The notes under the pieces are model-generated. The model searched no databases. It saw nothing but the letters and a program-made list of their open reading frames with translations, and was not told where the DNA came from. The translations under genes were made by a program, and so were the position numbers. Positions 46,438-57,790 of a DNA stretch of 64,000 nt are shown in pieces. How positions within the stretch are numbered: the first letter of the stretch is position 1; every line of letters starts with the position of its first letter. This DNA is from Moniliophthora roreri (lineage: Eukaryota; Basidiomycota; Agaricomycetes; Agaricales; Marasmiaceae): assembly GCA_001466705.2 (NCBI GenBank), contig LATX02000223.1, positions 1 to 64,000 on the forward strand. The letters run 5' to 3'.

Positions 46438-47548
46438 TCAAGTCTTACAGCTCCTCTCGTGCCGTTTGCAGTCGTGCTTTGTGCCGAACCCACGTCCACA
46501 CCTTTTACAATTGTACGGGCGCACACCAAAGTGCGAACGAATATGACCTGTCACGTAATGTCAGAATAAGACGTAGAGGCGCAATAGTCAGGACTACGCA
46601 CTTTGGAGATTATGGCTCGCCGTGAACGTGCTATCACAATGGGGACAGCAGTAAGCAGCCAGCTTGCCTGGAGTCCTTCTTGCTCTGGATGCGGCAACAA
46701 CAGCAGGCGACGCAATAAACTGACGCGCTACGCCTGCTGTTGTCGCCACATTTCTCGTTACCGAGCTGTATCCGTCCTGACCACGTCCATGCATCTCGTG
46801 GCCGAGCGTGCGGTCAATCTCATAGCCAGCTGTGAGCGGAGGCGTGATTCCCCTTGAATTGACCGACAAGGGATGGTGCTCTGTGTGATTATGGCGGCGA
46901 TGATAAGGCGGCGAATGTTCAAATAGTCCAGAGCCGTTACTGTCATAACTGGATGGCAGTTGAAATCCCGACGGGTGGACCTTCGCTGGTTTTACTGTGG
47001 GCGGGGAGGGTACCTGACGGTGAGGGTTGGATTCACGCGTGGATGCGAGTGGATCGAAACCGCCCCCTAAATTTGCGGTAGATTCAGGATACCGATAGTT
47101 ATGACCATGACACATGACTGAGGGTGAATGACATGCTGTTGAAGGGCTTTGGTATGGATTTCCAGCCAAATTTCGTTCTTGACTAATATTATCACGATAA
47201 GTTGGGTAGCTGTCCCGATCGTGGGGCTCCGGCAGAGGATAGGAACTGTAACCCGGTTCATATGCGCCGCTTCTCGAAGATGAGCCAGAACGAGAATCAG
47301 GCCCTTGCACTACTGAAATTGAATTTAATGAACACAAAGAGCAGAAAGCAGAATACTCACCCCAGCTAGTACGTTCGTGGTATCCGTCTTCCTGCACCTC
47401 ACTCAAGTATACGCTGCTCGTTAGTTGCTTGTAGCTCCCGCTGTGTTGATATATTAAGTCAGCATCTCCACCTCTGTCAGTGATTGAATTCTTACTTATC
47501 AGTCAACGGTGTTGACGGAGCAGATTCCCGAAAATGAGAGGCAGCCAT
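46438..47548 (-). CDS. Two-finger C2H2 transcription factor, four exons
   Basis: Exons 47496-47548, 47361-47440, 46602-47312 and 46438-46547 give 317 residues, with GT..AG introns of 48-55 bases. The start is ATG at 47546-47548 (MAASHFRESAPSTPLTDN). The middle is low-complexity, rich in Ser, Pro, Tyr and His (RRHNHTEHHP). SRARRTPGKLAAYC leads into finger 1, CX2CX12HX3H (CPHCDSTFTASHNLQSHIRS then H), cut by the intron after HNLQ. Finger 2 reads CKRCGRGFGTKHDCKRHERS then C. The last finger and its GTKH motif are closest to those of the gene at 43425-44497. Most upstream of the three tandem minus-strand genes. It is expected to bind DNA; role unknown. Confidence 0.85.
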
Positions 47549-50500
47549 AGAGGACGTCGTGACAAGTGGCAAGGAAAGAGGGAATGCCAAAGCGTTGGAA
47601 GAGAACAACTGTCTTCGAGAAGGAAAAAAGGCTGTTAGGAACTGAATAAATCAGTGAGGTGATGGGGCCCAAACTTTTAGAACCCCGCAATGCATGTCCC
47701 TAGAAAACCGAAGGCAATGAACTGTCGATATGTCATAGCCGCAGAAATATGTTAGGTAGATGGGAAAAGCCATAAACCAGCTATGACTTCGACCCCACCG
47801 AGTACCGGGCCGTACCGAACACTGAGAAGGAGGCATAGTCCATCATATCGCAACCATCAACACAAAGTACGCCTCGAGCTCCTCAGCGCATCGATATTGC
47901 AGCTCTGGAAGGCAATCCTTGAGATGGAGGATGAAACGTGTATGATCTACCCGTGCCGACACATCACCAACAACCCAGAAATCACCGTAACACAGGCCGG
48001 GAACAACGAATGTCGCAATTCGGGAGAATGAAAAGATAAGGGGGATTACTGGCAGAATTATGGCAAGATATATAGTCGGTGAGCACCCAATTGCATCGTG
48101 CGACCAGCAGAAGCACATCATCTGATTCCTTGCAGGCGTTTGTCGAAGCGTTTTGGCACCTTCCCTGTCGCCTCAGACCATTCCCATGACAGAAGCTGAA
48201 GGAAAGTCAACGAGGCAACCTGAACTCCTGAAGACCATCGTCAAGGAGCGGAGAGGCATTCCTGGAGAAATGAAAGCAATTGAAGCCATCCAACCTTCAG
48301 AGCACGTCCTCTTTCAGTATCGGATTCGCCTGAAGAGGTCAAAACGCCCACCCGTTGGAAAAACCTGAGGTCCGAGACGATGAGAGCCTTATCGCCTCTG
48401 TTGATGCACCTCGCCGCAAAACTTTCGACCCTCTGACATGCCGCACACTAGTGGCGTCTCGACTTCCCACATATCGATCCTTCGGCAGCTTTTCTCCATC
48501 TTCTTGAACTTTAAAGCGTCCCGGCGTATGGAACCGACAGAACTTTAAAAAGACGATGCCAGCATGCTGGCCCCTTCTAATTCGATACTGCGAAGAGGGC
48601 AAGAAGTGAAGTTGTGCATGTGAAAGGCACAATGGTCCTTCTGGAGAGGCCACGGCACGGGGGAGAGCGACGAAGCCAAAGATACCGGTCTATGTGGGAG
48701 CGGAAGCATCCCAATCTCAGGGATGAGCAGGAGCGACGAAACGCACCTAAGGAAGGAGTTCGGAAAATGAGGGTATCCAGGGCGTCTCCAAGGAGATATC
48801 TACACGATGTGGACCACAAATGGATCGTCTGGTCAAGGTCCAGAAGAGCAGGACGAAGAGAGCGATATATCGTGCTAGATGAGGTCAGAGACCATTTTTA
48901 TCGCTGCAAGTTTTGACATGCATTGATTAGTGCAGGCTCCAATCGTATACTGAGATATTTTGTGGTGTGCCTAACCTTTCCGATTGAGTAAGCCATTTTT
49001 GCAGTCATGAAAACTTTAGAAAAGACTCATCCAAGATAACTTACAACTCTAGGCTGCCGAATCGTCCTCTTCATAGAAGCGCAAATTTCCACACCGAAGG
49101 AACGTCACCTGGAGATTCAAAGAACCGTTGGTGACGCAGAAACGTCAGGAAAGCGGCCCTGCACGTCACCTCAAGGATGCCACGTCGGTCATTATCACTC
49201 TTCGACCCATCCTACGCCTTCCTGAAGAGCACCGAGCGTCATACAGACGGTAGATGCGCTCTCTACGGCGTGTGGGCTCAGACAATGAGCTCCGGTGGGA
49301 AGAGATGAAAAAAAAAAGAGGTGAGTTTCCAAACCGCTGTGGTAATCATGTAGTTGCAGCTTACCTTGTACTGCACACAGCTAGCTTCAATGTGGCGGCA
49401 GACATCGATTTTACTGGCTTTTTTTCGCGTTAACCCTTATTAGTTTTCGAGGCGATCGCGGTGGCTTGTCACAGCTGAGTTCGAATCGGTTCTCAATTCC
49501 GCCCCATTATCCTCTTGCTCTCGACCATTCTGCGGCATTCCTGAGTATCTCTGGTTCCTATATATCGTGACATACAGGAAGAAAATGTAGCAGATTTACA
49601 GGCTGTAGACGCTAGCACAGGCTTTCAGGTGCGTTGCTCGCGCTTATTGTCAACACAGGTCACACCACTGAACTGCATCTGATCCTCAGAACTCCATGGC
49701 AATGACTGCAAGCACGAAAAGAGATGCTCTCGCCTTGCACATCGAGTGAATTGGGTAGAAGAATGTGAAGAACCCTGGAAAGAGGAAGTCAACCCAGGAA
49801 GCCAATCTGAGGATCGCTGTCGACACTGCCAGACTGCCTGCGGCCAACCCGTTATGCTCAACACTACTCCCTCCCAATCTCCCTGCGGATCCGAGGGTAT
49901 TCTGACGGCGCCTATGAATATAAATCCTGTATCAAACAGGGAGCATCAACGTAATTCGATAGCAAGACGAATCTACATGCTCCCTGCCCAATATCATGTA
50001 CTCTTTCCGCAGTCTTTTGACTAAACCCTGGGAGATCGTTGTGGGCTACCTCTCGACCATAGTGTCCAAGATCAGTCCTACCTGAACTTCCCCCCTAATC
50101 ACCACACGACCACTCATTTTACTCCCAGCGTTCGCAATCTCTCGAAGTGATGATGGTTTTGCGCAATCCGGTAAGTCATTATCGCCTTTGTATGTGCTCG
50201 CATCTAACGATACCTTCAGAAATTTGCAGAAATCAACCCGCCTTCGTAGCTTTCTATCACTCGTGGCTTCAGCATGAAATCGATACTCGCACTCCGAATT
50301 GATCAAGAGCCCTACGACCAAAGACGAGCAAGCAGTGCTAACGCCGGACAGCTTACTCTAAGTACAGTAGGTTATAGTCGTAGATCGTGTATTTAGCTGT
50401 ACATGGGAAGCATTGTTTTGATATTCCAGTTTGTAGTGAAGACACGTGTCCCGATCCCTCACCCTTATCAAGGACAAACTCGAATATACTAAAACGGCGG

Positions 50501-50936
50501 GGCTATCGAGAGAGTAAACCGGCAATCATAACAATTTAGATTTTAGACGTCCGAAGATCACTAGAACCGGCCTCTGCACGACAGTCGATCGAAGTCCGAG
50601 TTACGCTGATGTGAATGGTAGGGCCCTAACTCATCAGTGCAGCGGCTGGCACCGAGTCTGATCAAACACTATCAGTAGGTCATGGGTTGTAGATTCGAGG
50701 GATCAACACTCTCATTATAAGCCGAGTTGATGATATATCAGTTCTATTCTACCGTTGTGTTTCTTCCATCCACCTAACAATTCCCAGACTGTCTGCTGTC
50801 CCTATGTCCACTCATCTCTTTTATCCTTCGCACAACTTAGCACACACGTCTTTCTTCATCCAACTCCTCCAAAGCCTTTCCTGTCCCCCCTTCGTTCAAT
50901 GCAAGGCATTCCATACGAGAAGTCGCAGGTAGTGTG
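47549..50936. other. Long stretch without a recognised gene
   Basis: Frames up to 104 codons occur (for example minus 48339-48653, plus 48614-48916), but they are highly basic, lack domains and overlap each other. CpG content is normal. The right end is the 3' flank of the BTB-like pseudogene. The left end should hold the promoter of the C2H2 gene. I see no RNA gene. Confidence 0.35.
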
Positions 50937-51588
50937 AAGAGAATTGGCGTGGATTGATCGATGAGACGTTGCATAAGCGCCACGACTTGCTCTGTCATTC
51001 GATTGATCTCTTCCAAGAAAACGCGTCGAGATGGGACTGGGTAACGAGGTAGTAGAGGAGTGGTTTCTGAGCTTATGGATGATAGATCAGACTAAGTCGA
51101 AGCAACATCTCGGGATATACCTTTTGGATGTTATTCTGCATCGCTACGGCCATAGCGCCTTCGACACAACCTGAACGTTGCCTGTACATCTGTCTCGGTA
51201 GGAAACAAAAAAGTGAAGCATTCGACCGCTTGCTCGCGTATTTATGGAAAATCCAACTGATCAGGCCTCGATATCCGTAGTAGCGATGCCATATGTTGGT
51301 ATTCAGACTCTGCAGAAAGGGTGCTGGTGAATTTTGGGATCTCGATAAGGGAGAATACGCATATGGGCAAGAACTCAGGTTCGCCCATACAGATGATCAA
51401 GTAAAACGTCCAGATCTCTAGGACTTATACCTCGATGACGGTTGAAACCCCTGACTCGATTTCATCGAGGCTGCCGAACCCACTTGTGAGTGCCGAATGG
51501 GAATATGGCGATTGGTCTGGAAGCTTCGAGATATGAACTTTGTATAGCGTATCACCTATTTTCTGATCCCGGAGCTTGAACTTGAATT
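50937..51588 (-). pseudogene. BTB/POZ-like protein, pseudogene copy 1
   Basis: On the minus strand the start of copy 2 (MIQVQAPDSKIGDTLYKVHA) is recognisable, but here its ATG is ATA and one extra base shifts the frame before GDTLYKVHISKL. Then come DLDVLLDHLYG, an intron ending CTGCAG, and HMASLLRISRPDQLDF, EQAVECFTFLFPTE. This order (a DTLYKVH strand, a DLxxLLxxLY helix, then xxVLRIxxxxDFxxI) is that of BTB/POZ proteins of basidiomycetes, which pair with themselves and often with cullin ligases. The assignment is by pattern. A stop replaces Gln or Arg in DFP*IREQ. It lies head to head with the kinase-like gene starting at 51669. Confidence 0.55.
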
Positions 51589-52134
51589 ATTGCGTCGGCA
51601 TCGTCGAGCCAGAATCGAGAACTCTTGGATGATGACATGAGTCAGGAGTTTTGACGGATTCAGGGAAGATGCCGACGGTTCGCCGGTTCCCTCTGTTCTC
51701 AACCAGCATGATGGACTCGCATTCCTCAGACGACTCGAGAGACCTACTTTGTCCGGACGAGCAAGTGATTTTTACTCCATCTCAGAGGAGTATCAATAAC
51801 ATCAGTACAGATATTCCCCTGGCACCAGCCTTCAACTACTGCTCAGCACTAGCAACGTCCAGGCACTGCCACTAATGGTTACCGTCGTTAAACTTTTCAA
51901 ACCAATATCCACTGCAACCGTGGTACTCGTCAAGCCAGTAGACTCTCCTTCACCACTTCAACTACCTCTGCAGCTCATCCTGAAACTTGGAGATCGGCGG
52001 ATGGGAGAGCGCGATCCCTACGACAAGGGCCGTGGTCTCCTGCGCGAGAGCAACCCCTTTATAGAGGGTTCGAAAATTTCTCCAGTCTTGCACCTTCACA
52101 ACAAGCCGAAATTCTTGACGAGGAGACTTACCTA

Positions 52135-52266
52135 GCATCAGGATTCCCCCACGGCCACTTTCCCAGCTTTTCCCCCCTTTTTGGGACTAAAAACGGCCGA
52201 AAGGCGCCCCAAAACGGCAAAAAAGCTGGGAAAGTGGCGGGCAGGTCCATGGGGAAATCCTGATGG
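52135..52266. mobile_element. Small MITE with CCTA target duplication
   Basis: The ends GCATCAGGATTCCCCCACGG and CCATCAGGATTTCCCCATGG (reverse-complemented right end) are inverted with few mismatches. Both continue with CCACTTTCCCAGCTTTT. Four-base CCTA repeats flank the 132-base unit (52131-52134 and 52267-52270). It lies in the kinase-like gene. A relative is at 22176-22300. Confidence 0.65.
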
Positions 52267-52724
52267 CCTATGCTCACCTCTGACCCGCAAAGAAATCGAG
52301 GAAGAGTGGGAGTGGGAGGTCTATGCTTAGTATGTCAGGACCAGTGTAATTAGAACAGAAACCGCAGCGTACCGTCATCTACAGTCACTTCAAGGAACGG
52401 TAGTCCCTCGCTGTCACGGAACGGTTGTCTATCGTATCACTCCTTCCAATACCCCCCCCCCCCGGCTTCATGACATTGTGGATTTTGCGGACAGCATTCT
52501 GCTGGAATATGTTGAAGGCCCCACTCTTGACGAACTTGTGGTTGGCGATAATATCAGCAAAGCGGATGCCAACGATGTCTTTCGGGAGGTGCTGAATTCT
52601 CTGCGCATCGTTCGTGATACAGATTACTTCCATAATGATGTTCGCCCCCAGAATGTCGTGGTTCGCGGTTGGCCAAACATTTGGCCTGCTCGGGTCGTCA
52701 TCATTGATTTTGGTCTTTCAAGGA

Positions 52725-53044
52725 TAGTGATGTTGGGGGCTCGGCTCAAGCCCTGAGGCCAGGCCTGACCGAGCCGGGGCTCACAAAGCCGAGCCGACCC
52801 TACTGTAGGGCTTCGACCGGGCTCAGGGCTCGGGCTTGCATTTCTGAAAGCCCAAGCCCAGGGCTTGAGCCCTAGACGATATGATGGAAAGTGCAGCCCG
52901 TGGCTGTAGGCAAGTGATACTCAAAAGCCCTGGCCTAAGCCGGGCCCTGCCTACGGCTCGGGCTCAATGTTTGGTGAGCCTGAGCCCTCTCAAGCCAGGT
53001 CTGAGCCCGGGGCTTTGAGCCGAGCCGAGCCCGCAACATCACTA
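52725..53044. mobile_element. hAT-type MITE in the kinase gene
   Basis: The ends are TAGTGATGTTGGGGGCTCGG and, reverse-complemented, TAGTGATGTTGCGGGCTCGG. Exact 8-base repeats TTCAAGGA flank it (52717-52724 and 53045-53052). The 320 bases are full of GGGCTCGG and AGCCCTGG units and can fold almost completely. TAGNG ends with 8-base duplications mark hAT. It sits immediately after the DFG motif codons. Confidence 0.92.
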
Positions 53045-53712
53045 TTCAAGGAAGCGACCTGAGGACATGGACGAAGACAGCTGGCTAGTGTTTCAAGATG
53101 ACGTAAGGGGGATGCGAGAATTCTTGGCATACCAGCCGAGTCCACTCGCCGTACGATATTCTGGCGATCCTCGACTACTGTCATAGGATTTCCAATGAAG
53201 AGGAACGAGCGTGGAAGCTGCCATCAACGATTTATTTTCTCAATCATGGAGTCACTCACTGCAAGGACAGAGATTTACTCTGTGAGTTAATTCCTGGACT
53301 TGAGACGGAACCGGAAACCAAAGTTGTCAAGTGGAAACTTATCATCAATGATCTCCTTGGACTTGAGGGCTTCAGTTTCCCGCTTTCGGAAAGGCTATAA
53401 CTGCACTGAGGGGACTTGAACTCTACAATGCGGGTGGAAACATACAAAGATTGTTCCCCGCAATACCTCCTCCTTACAATACCATCCTTCACCAGAGAAG
53501 CATGCCAACACTCTCGGTTATACAGTCCTAACCTGCTTCAACACATCGCAACGGGAATGGTCTACTAGACTGGTGCTCCGTATCTTCTCTTGGTTTACCA
53601 ACCTTCAGGCCCAACGAGATGTCACTGGACGCCATCAAGCACTATCAGACTATATTCGAAAAATCCGCGGGAATCTGACACGCACCTGATGTTTCCTGAC
53701 ATCCGATCAATC

Positions 53713-53940
53713 TCACTTGACGACTTCTTCCCGGGCCTCCAGCTTGAAGCGTAACCACAGCTCGGGGCGAATTTGGAAAAAACTTGTGTCTTGCGGTCCG
53801 TCCACAACTCCTGATTCCATTTTATCGAGAACTGCCGGTCCCTCAGGTTGTGCACTTGTGAATGCCGAATGCAGCTTCGAGGCATGAACTTTGTAGAGCG
53901 TATCGCCTATTTTTGAGTCCGGAGCTTGGACTTGAATCAT
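53713..53940 (-). pseudogene. BTB/POZ-like N-terminal fragment, copy 2
   Basis: ATG at 53938-53940 opens MIQVQAPDSKIGDTLYKVHA then SKLHSAFTSAQPEG, the intact version of the opening of copy 1. After about 40 residues the similarity to BTB proteins fades and a stop follows at 53713. Head to head with kinase copy 2 across about 130 bases. Confidence 0.5.
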
Positions 53941-54069
53941 TGCGACTCTTGGATGATGGCAACTGGTAAGCGGCCAGACGCCGGTCGGGTAACTATATTT
54001 CTTATTTTTACTCATCGCCACTGACTCGCGTTCCTCAGACGACTCAATAAACTTGCACTGCCCGGAAGA

Positions 54070-54396
54070 GTGAGTATTTCCCTCCTCTATCTTGAAGGCA
54101 TGCCACCAAAGCCGTGTAGATATTCTCCAGGTTCCCGCCTTCAACTAATCCTCGACACTAGCAGCGTCCAGGCACTGCCACTAACCGTCACCGTCGTTAT
54201 TTCAAGCCAATGTCCGCTGCTGTTCGTCAAACCAATTGTTCCCCCTTTTTGCCTCAAACACCCTGAGAAAATCATTTTGAAACTCGGTGACAGGGAGAAC
54301 GTGATCCACGCGACGAAAGCAGTAGGCCATGATCATCTGCGAGACACCTATGGTTCCCGGGTATATCCACAAATTAGTGGGCATGATCCGACTTGA
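54070..54396 (+). pseudogene. Kinase-like N-terminal fragment, copy 2
   Basis: The frame reads YSPGSRLQLILDTSSVQALP, then PEKIILKLGDREN, matching the opening of the kinase-like gene at 51.8-52.0 kb. No catalytic domain follows. The DNA match to 51790-52015 is clear over about 200 bases, including TCCAGGCACTGCCACTAA. It is a truncated duplicate. Confidence 0.55.
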
Positions 54397-54650
54397 TGAC
54401 GCTGGCCAATTTGTGGAAAAAACACCCGGGGACCAAAGCTCTTCAACATCTCTGGATTTATTTCCAGAGATTTTTCAAGATCTTTCCCTAGGTCCCTCCA
54501 AGTCGTGCGGGGCCCATATGCCAGATGGACCCGGAGCTCGACATCGGCGTTAGTGCGTCATCGTCAGTCTCGCCATCTTTCACACGGGCTTCGTCACCGT
54601 TCTGATTGCCCCGTCATCATTGCTGGGGGTCGTCGTCACCGTCGTTCATG
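54335..54650 (+). repeat. Segment duplicated in inverted orientation at 57194-57565
   Basis: The plus strand here (CTATGGTTCCCGGGTATATC, CAAATTAGTGGGCATGATC, CATCTCTGGATTTATTTCCA) matches the minus strand of 57194-57565. Each copy contains an inverted repeat of about 25 bases per arm around CCACAAATT/AATTTGTGG. Both can be read as LANLWxKHxGxKALxHLWIY, a frame of unknown meaning. Confidence 0.6.
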
Positions 54651-57193
54651 CTGGGAAAATTCTAGGTGCGTACCAATCCCTCAAAAAAAAAACCTCATTG
54701 CCCATATTGAATTTTAGGCCAGGTCGTTGTCATCACCGGTCATTTTCACTCAGCTCTCTTGTCGTTGTTGTTGTCGTGCATAGCTCAATGGAAATTCCGG
54801 CACGTCACACTTTACCAAAAATTATCTTAAGGCTGACCTTTATGCTCAAGTAGACCCATAATGGACTGTTTTCTCATCATTATTCACTATCACGCTATAC
54901 CCTGGGGCTGCGCAACAAAAATTTTCTCTGTTCCTGCCCTCTTTCACACCTCGCACCTCACACCTCTTGCCAACTTTGGCTTACTCAAACTTCTGTGGTA
55001 ACTACCTGCCTCAATGACTGGCCACAAGTCTCACAACCATAACTATTGGTCTTGGTCGTCATAATCCTGCTTACATCTTCTCTTATTTCTCTGTCTTCAG
55101 CTTGACACTTACCTGCTCTCTAGTGGAGTTTACCTTGAACGTCACCTCAAGCCAGTCAGAAGAGCACGAAGGAGAATGTTTTCGACTCAGAGTTCGGGTA
55201 ATACGTTATGGTGAACACATGCCAGCAGTTTATACTGACATGTAGATCAACATCTTTGAACCCCTCTCGGGAAGGTGAGCATAACAAGGCTATTGATAAT
55301 GGGAAATGATTTCATCCTTGGTTCAGGCAAGTTTTGAAGCTCTCAACCTAGATAACACTACTGACTCTCACCCTCAACAGAATTATAGACACAAGATATC
55401 CATGAACAGAGCAGGGGATTGGGACAGATACAATCATCAGGGCAAAGGGTATTGGAGTGCCCAGGGCAAGGGTTTGACAGTGAGGGACTTCACATAGATT
55501 ACAAGTTCATGTATATACATGTATGTTGTCAGAATTTATTAGGTTTGCAAACATTTATTTGATTTATCTGGCATGAAACCAGTGGTAACCTGCTCAAATC
55601 CAGGTGCCAAGCACCGTCCAAGCGCCCACTGCCTGCCCCTTCTCTGCAGCTCAACATTGTAATATTACCCCTACAAACCAGTCATATAAGACCCCAATAA
55701 GAGCAAGAAGTATAATTGCTGAAGACTAGATTGAAGGAGAAACTTATGAAACACCGCTAACACCAAACTGGTCAGAAACTCACTGCATAATTGACTTTAC
55801 TGGTGTTGGCAAATGCTCTTGGGCCTTGGGGGCCAGAATAAATGCAAGGAAACATTAGAGGGTGTGTTTAGAATGTTTCCAGAAACTTTGGATGCAGGGG
55901 AAGCTGGGGACCTGATGGACCTGTTTAAAGATACATTGTTGCGCATTGATCATACTAATAGTCAGCGCAAGTTGTGCCCTGAACAGTACTTCAACCAAAA
56001 CTGCTACATTCCCAGCCTTCTACTGCTTCCAAAATTCTCCCAATCACCATCAGTACCTTCTCTTTAAATATTTAGCTTTAATTTGACCATAATACTGCAA
56101 ATGCTCTGTGGTATTGCAGAATTTTTGAAAGTGCAATGAGTTTCTCACCCTTCAATGACATTTCACTGTATCCACGGGTTCCCTGCAATGAAATGTGCTG
56201 CAATACTGGATACATATGTGACTGGATACTACAAGAGTAACATGGCACTATTCTATGAAGTGTAAGGCCAGTGCTTCAATGCAGGAAGTGCAGAATTGTG
56301 GAGGCAGAGAGTGGGCGCTTGCTGAGCACTTGAGACTTAAACACGGGTTGTGCTCAGCAATTTAGCTCCTTTTTGTTCATGGATTAAGGCAAGGAGAGCA
56401 TATAAACAGAGAAAACATCTTGAAAGTAAATGATACCAGATACATGATGGATCCCAACACTAATACCAATGTTCTCTTTATAATACTCTGCATGGTACAG
56501 TACACTGCTCTCTACTATAGTGCCGATAAATTATTATGGAGGTGAGTGATTTTGAGGCAACAAGGGAAGTGATTGAGCTATCCTGAGGAAGAACACCCTG
56601 CTGGAGCACCACCAAAACATCTATTGAAGTTATTATATGGAGGGTCAGAGTGCTGAAGACTGAAAAATGGCTTCTTCAAGCTACCAATGTGCATTCGGTG
56701 ACCCATGAAGGCTGGGGAAAGGGATGTGAATGAATGTCCAAGGTGGTGAATTGGTGCTGATAGTGTGTGTGAAATTATGTGTAACGAAGCATCTGGCATC
56801 TGTGAATCTTCATGGCCAGCAAAAAACAAGAATCACTAACAAAGGTGAAAATAGTATCATAAATGAAAAGGTATTGTTCCTCATACCACATATTCCCAGG
56901 CTTCAAGTATCTGTGGTATGAGGACCTATGACACAGTGGACAGTGACAATTGAAAAAAATAGGTACTGCCCAAGGGTATGAAGGAACAAGAACACAAGAA
57001 AAAAGTACTACGTACTCCAATCCTGATCACATCTATGATGGTACCATCCCAGAAGCTACAGCTGTCCAAAACCCATCTTCCCTTTCTGCATGATGCCTGT
57101 AGTTGTTAAAAAAAATTCATTTGGCTGGGGTTGTAGAGGCACAATGTGACAATGATAGACAATAAGTAGCCAAACTGAATAGAGGATGAGTAA
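54651..57193. other. Unassigned, partly CpG-poor
   Basis: No gene is recognised. A plus frame at 55813-56067 reads MFPETLDAGEAGDLMDLFKD but has no known relatives that I can name. From about 55.3 kb the CpG content falls, as in the relics at the left of the window. GTCGTCGTCACCGTCGTT-type runs lie near 54630. Confidence 0.35.
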
Positions 57194-57565
57194 TTATAAA
57201 ATTTTCAACAGATTAGAACACACCTGAGCATTACATTTCAACATGTGCGATGACAACAACGATGAGGGCAGCCCAGAACAATGACAAAGGCCATGTGAAC
57301 GATAATTGACATGGCAGATGGGAGCTGAGTCATTGGTGCCAGTAGCAAGCTCCAATAGGAGGGCCATGCAGGACTTGATGGACTTGAGGACAACGAGAGC
57401 AAAATTGTTGAAAGATCTCTGGAAGTAAATCCAGAGATGTCGAAGAGCCTTGGGACCCGTGTGCTTTTCCCACAAATTGGCCAGCATCATCCAGTCAGAT
57501 CATGCCCACTAATTTGTGGAAATACCTGGGAACCATAGGTGTGCGAGAGAGAAACTTTTACACCA
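57194..57565 (-). repeat. Inverted copy of 54335-54650
   Basis: This is the minus-strand partner of the segment at 54335-54650, with about three quarters identity by eye. Most differences are transitions, and the copy has lost CpGs relative to 54.4 kb. Confidence 0.6.
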
Positions 57566-57790
57566 GATTTTTGAGGATCCATCACAAAGAAATTAGGAAG
57601 AATGGGAATGGGAGGTCTTTACTTGGTATGTGAGGACCCATACCATTAACCAGGAAATCTCAGCATACCATCATCTACAGCTACTTTAAGGAAACACAAT
57701 TCCTTGCTGCCATGGAACTGTAGTCTATTGCATAACCTCGTCACTACACAAGATTGTTGGAACAAGCACAGAGGCAAACTGGAACCATTC
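57566..57790 (+). pseudogene. Kinase-like N-lobe fragment, copy 3
   Basis: The bases AAAGAAATTAGGAAGAATGG, the GAATGGGAGGTCTTTACTTG block and CATCATCTACAGCTACTTTA line up with 52285-52410 of the kinase-like gene (the EIEEEWEWEVY and YRHLQSLQG codons). Stops and CpG losses are present. It adjoins the inverted segment at 57194-57565, so two pieces of the family are joined here in opposite orientation. Confidence 0.55.

Larger units (their letters stand above)
51669..53400 (+). pseudogene. Protein-kinase-like gene, interrupted by two miniature elements
   Basis: The start MPTVRRFPLFSTSMMDSHSS is followed by LQLILKLGDRRMGERDPYD, the usual opening of a basidiomycete kinase-like family. After a 132-base insertion comes EIEEEWEWEVYA and, after a possible intron, AAYRHLQSLQGTVVPRCHGT. 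The C-lobe shows SILLEYVEGPTLDELV, then the catalytic loop HNDVRPQN (about 52630-52653) with Asp and Asn intact, and VVIIDFGLSR with DFG. A second insertion (52725-53044) splits the codons after GLS; without it the frame runs straight into RPEDMDEDSWLVFQDDVRGM. A likely end is TAA at 53398-53400. The N-lobe Lys was not placed with certainty. Such kinases phosphorylate Ser/Thr; the substrate is unknown. Both insertions make a normal product unlikely. Confidence 0.65.

Noticed and set aside
47549..50936. Arginine-rich frames as histone- or protamine-like genes
   Set aside because: They overlap on both strands, lack splice support and have no recognisable domain.
52452..52463. A frameshift at the run of 12 C in the kinase-like gene
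   Set aside because: Counting the run shows the reading frame is the same on both sides, so no frameshift is needed. The length of such a run could still be a sequencing error.
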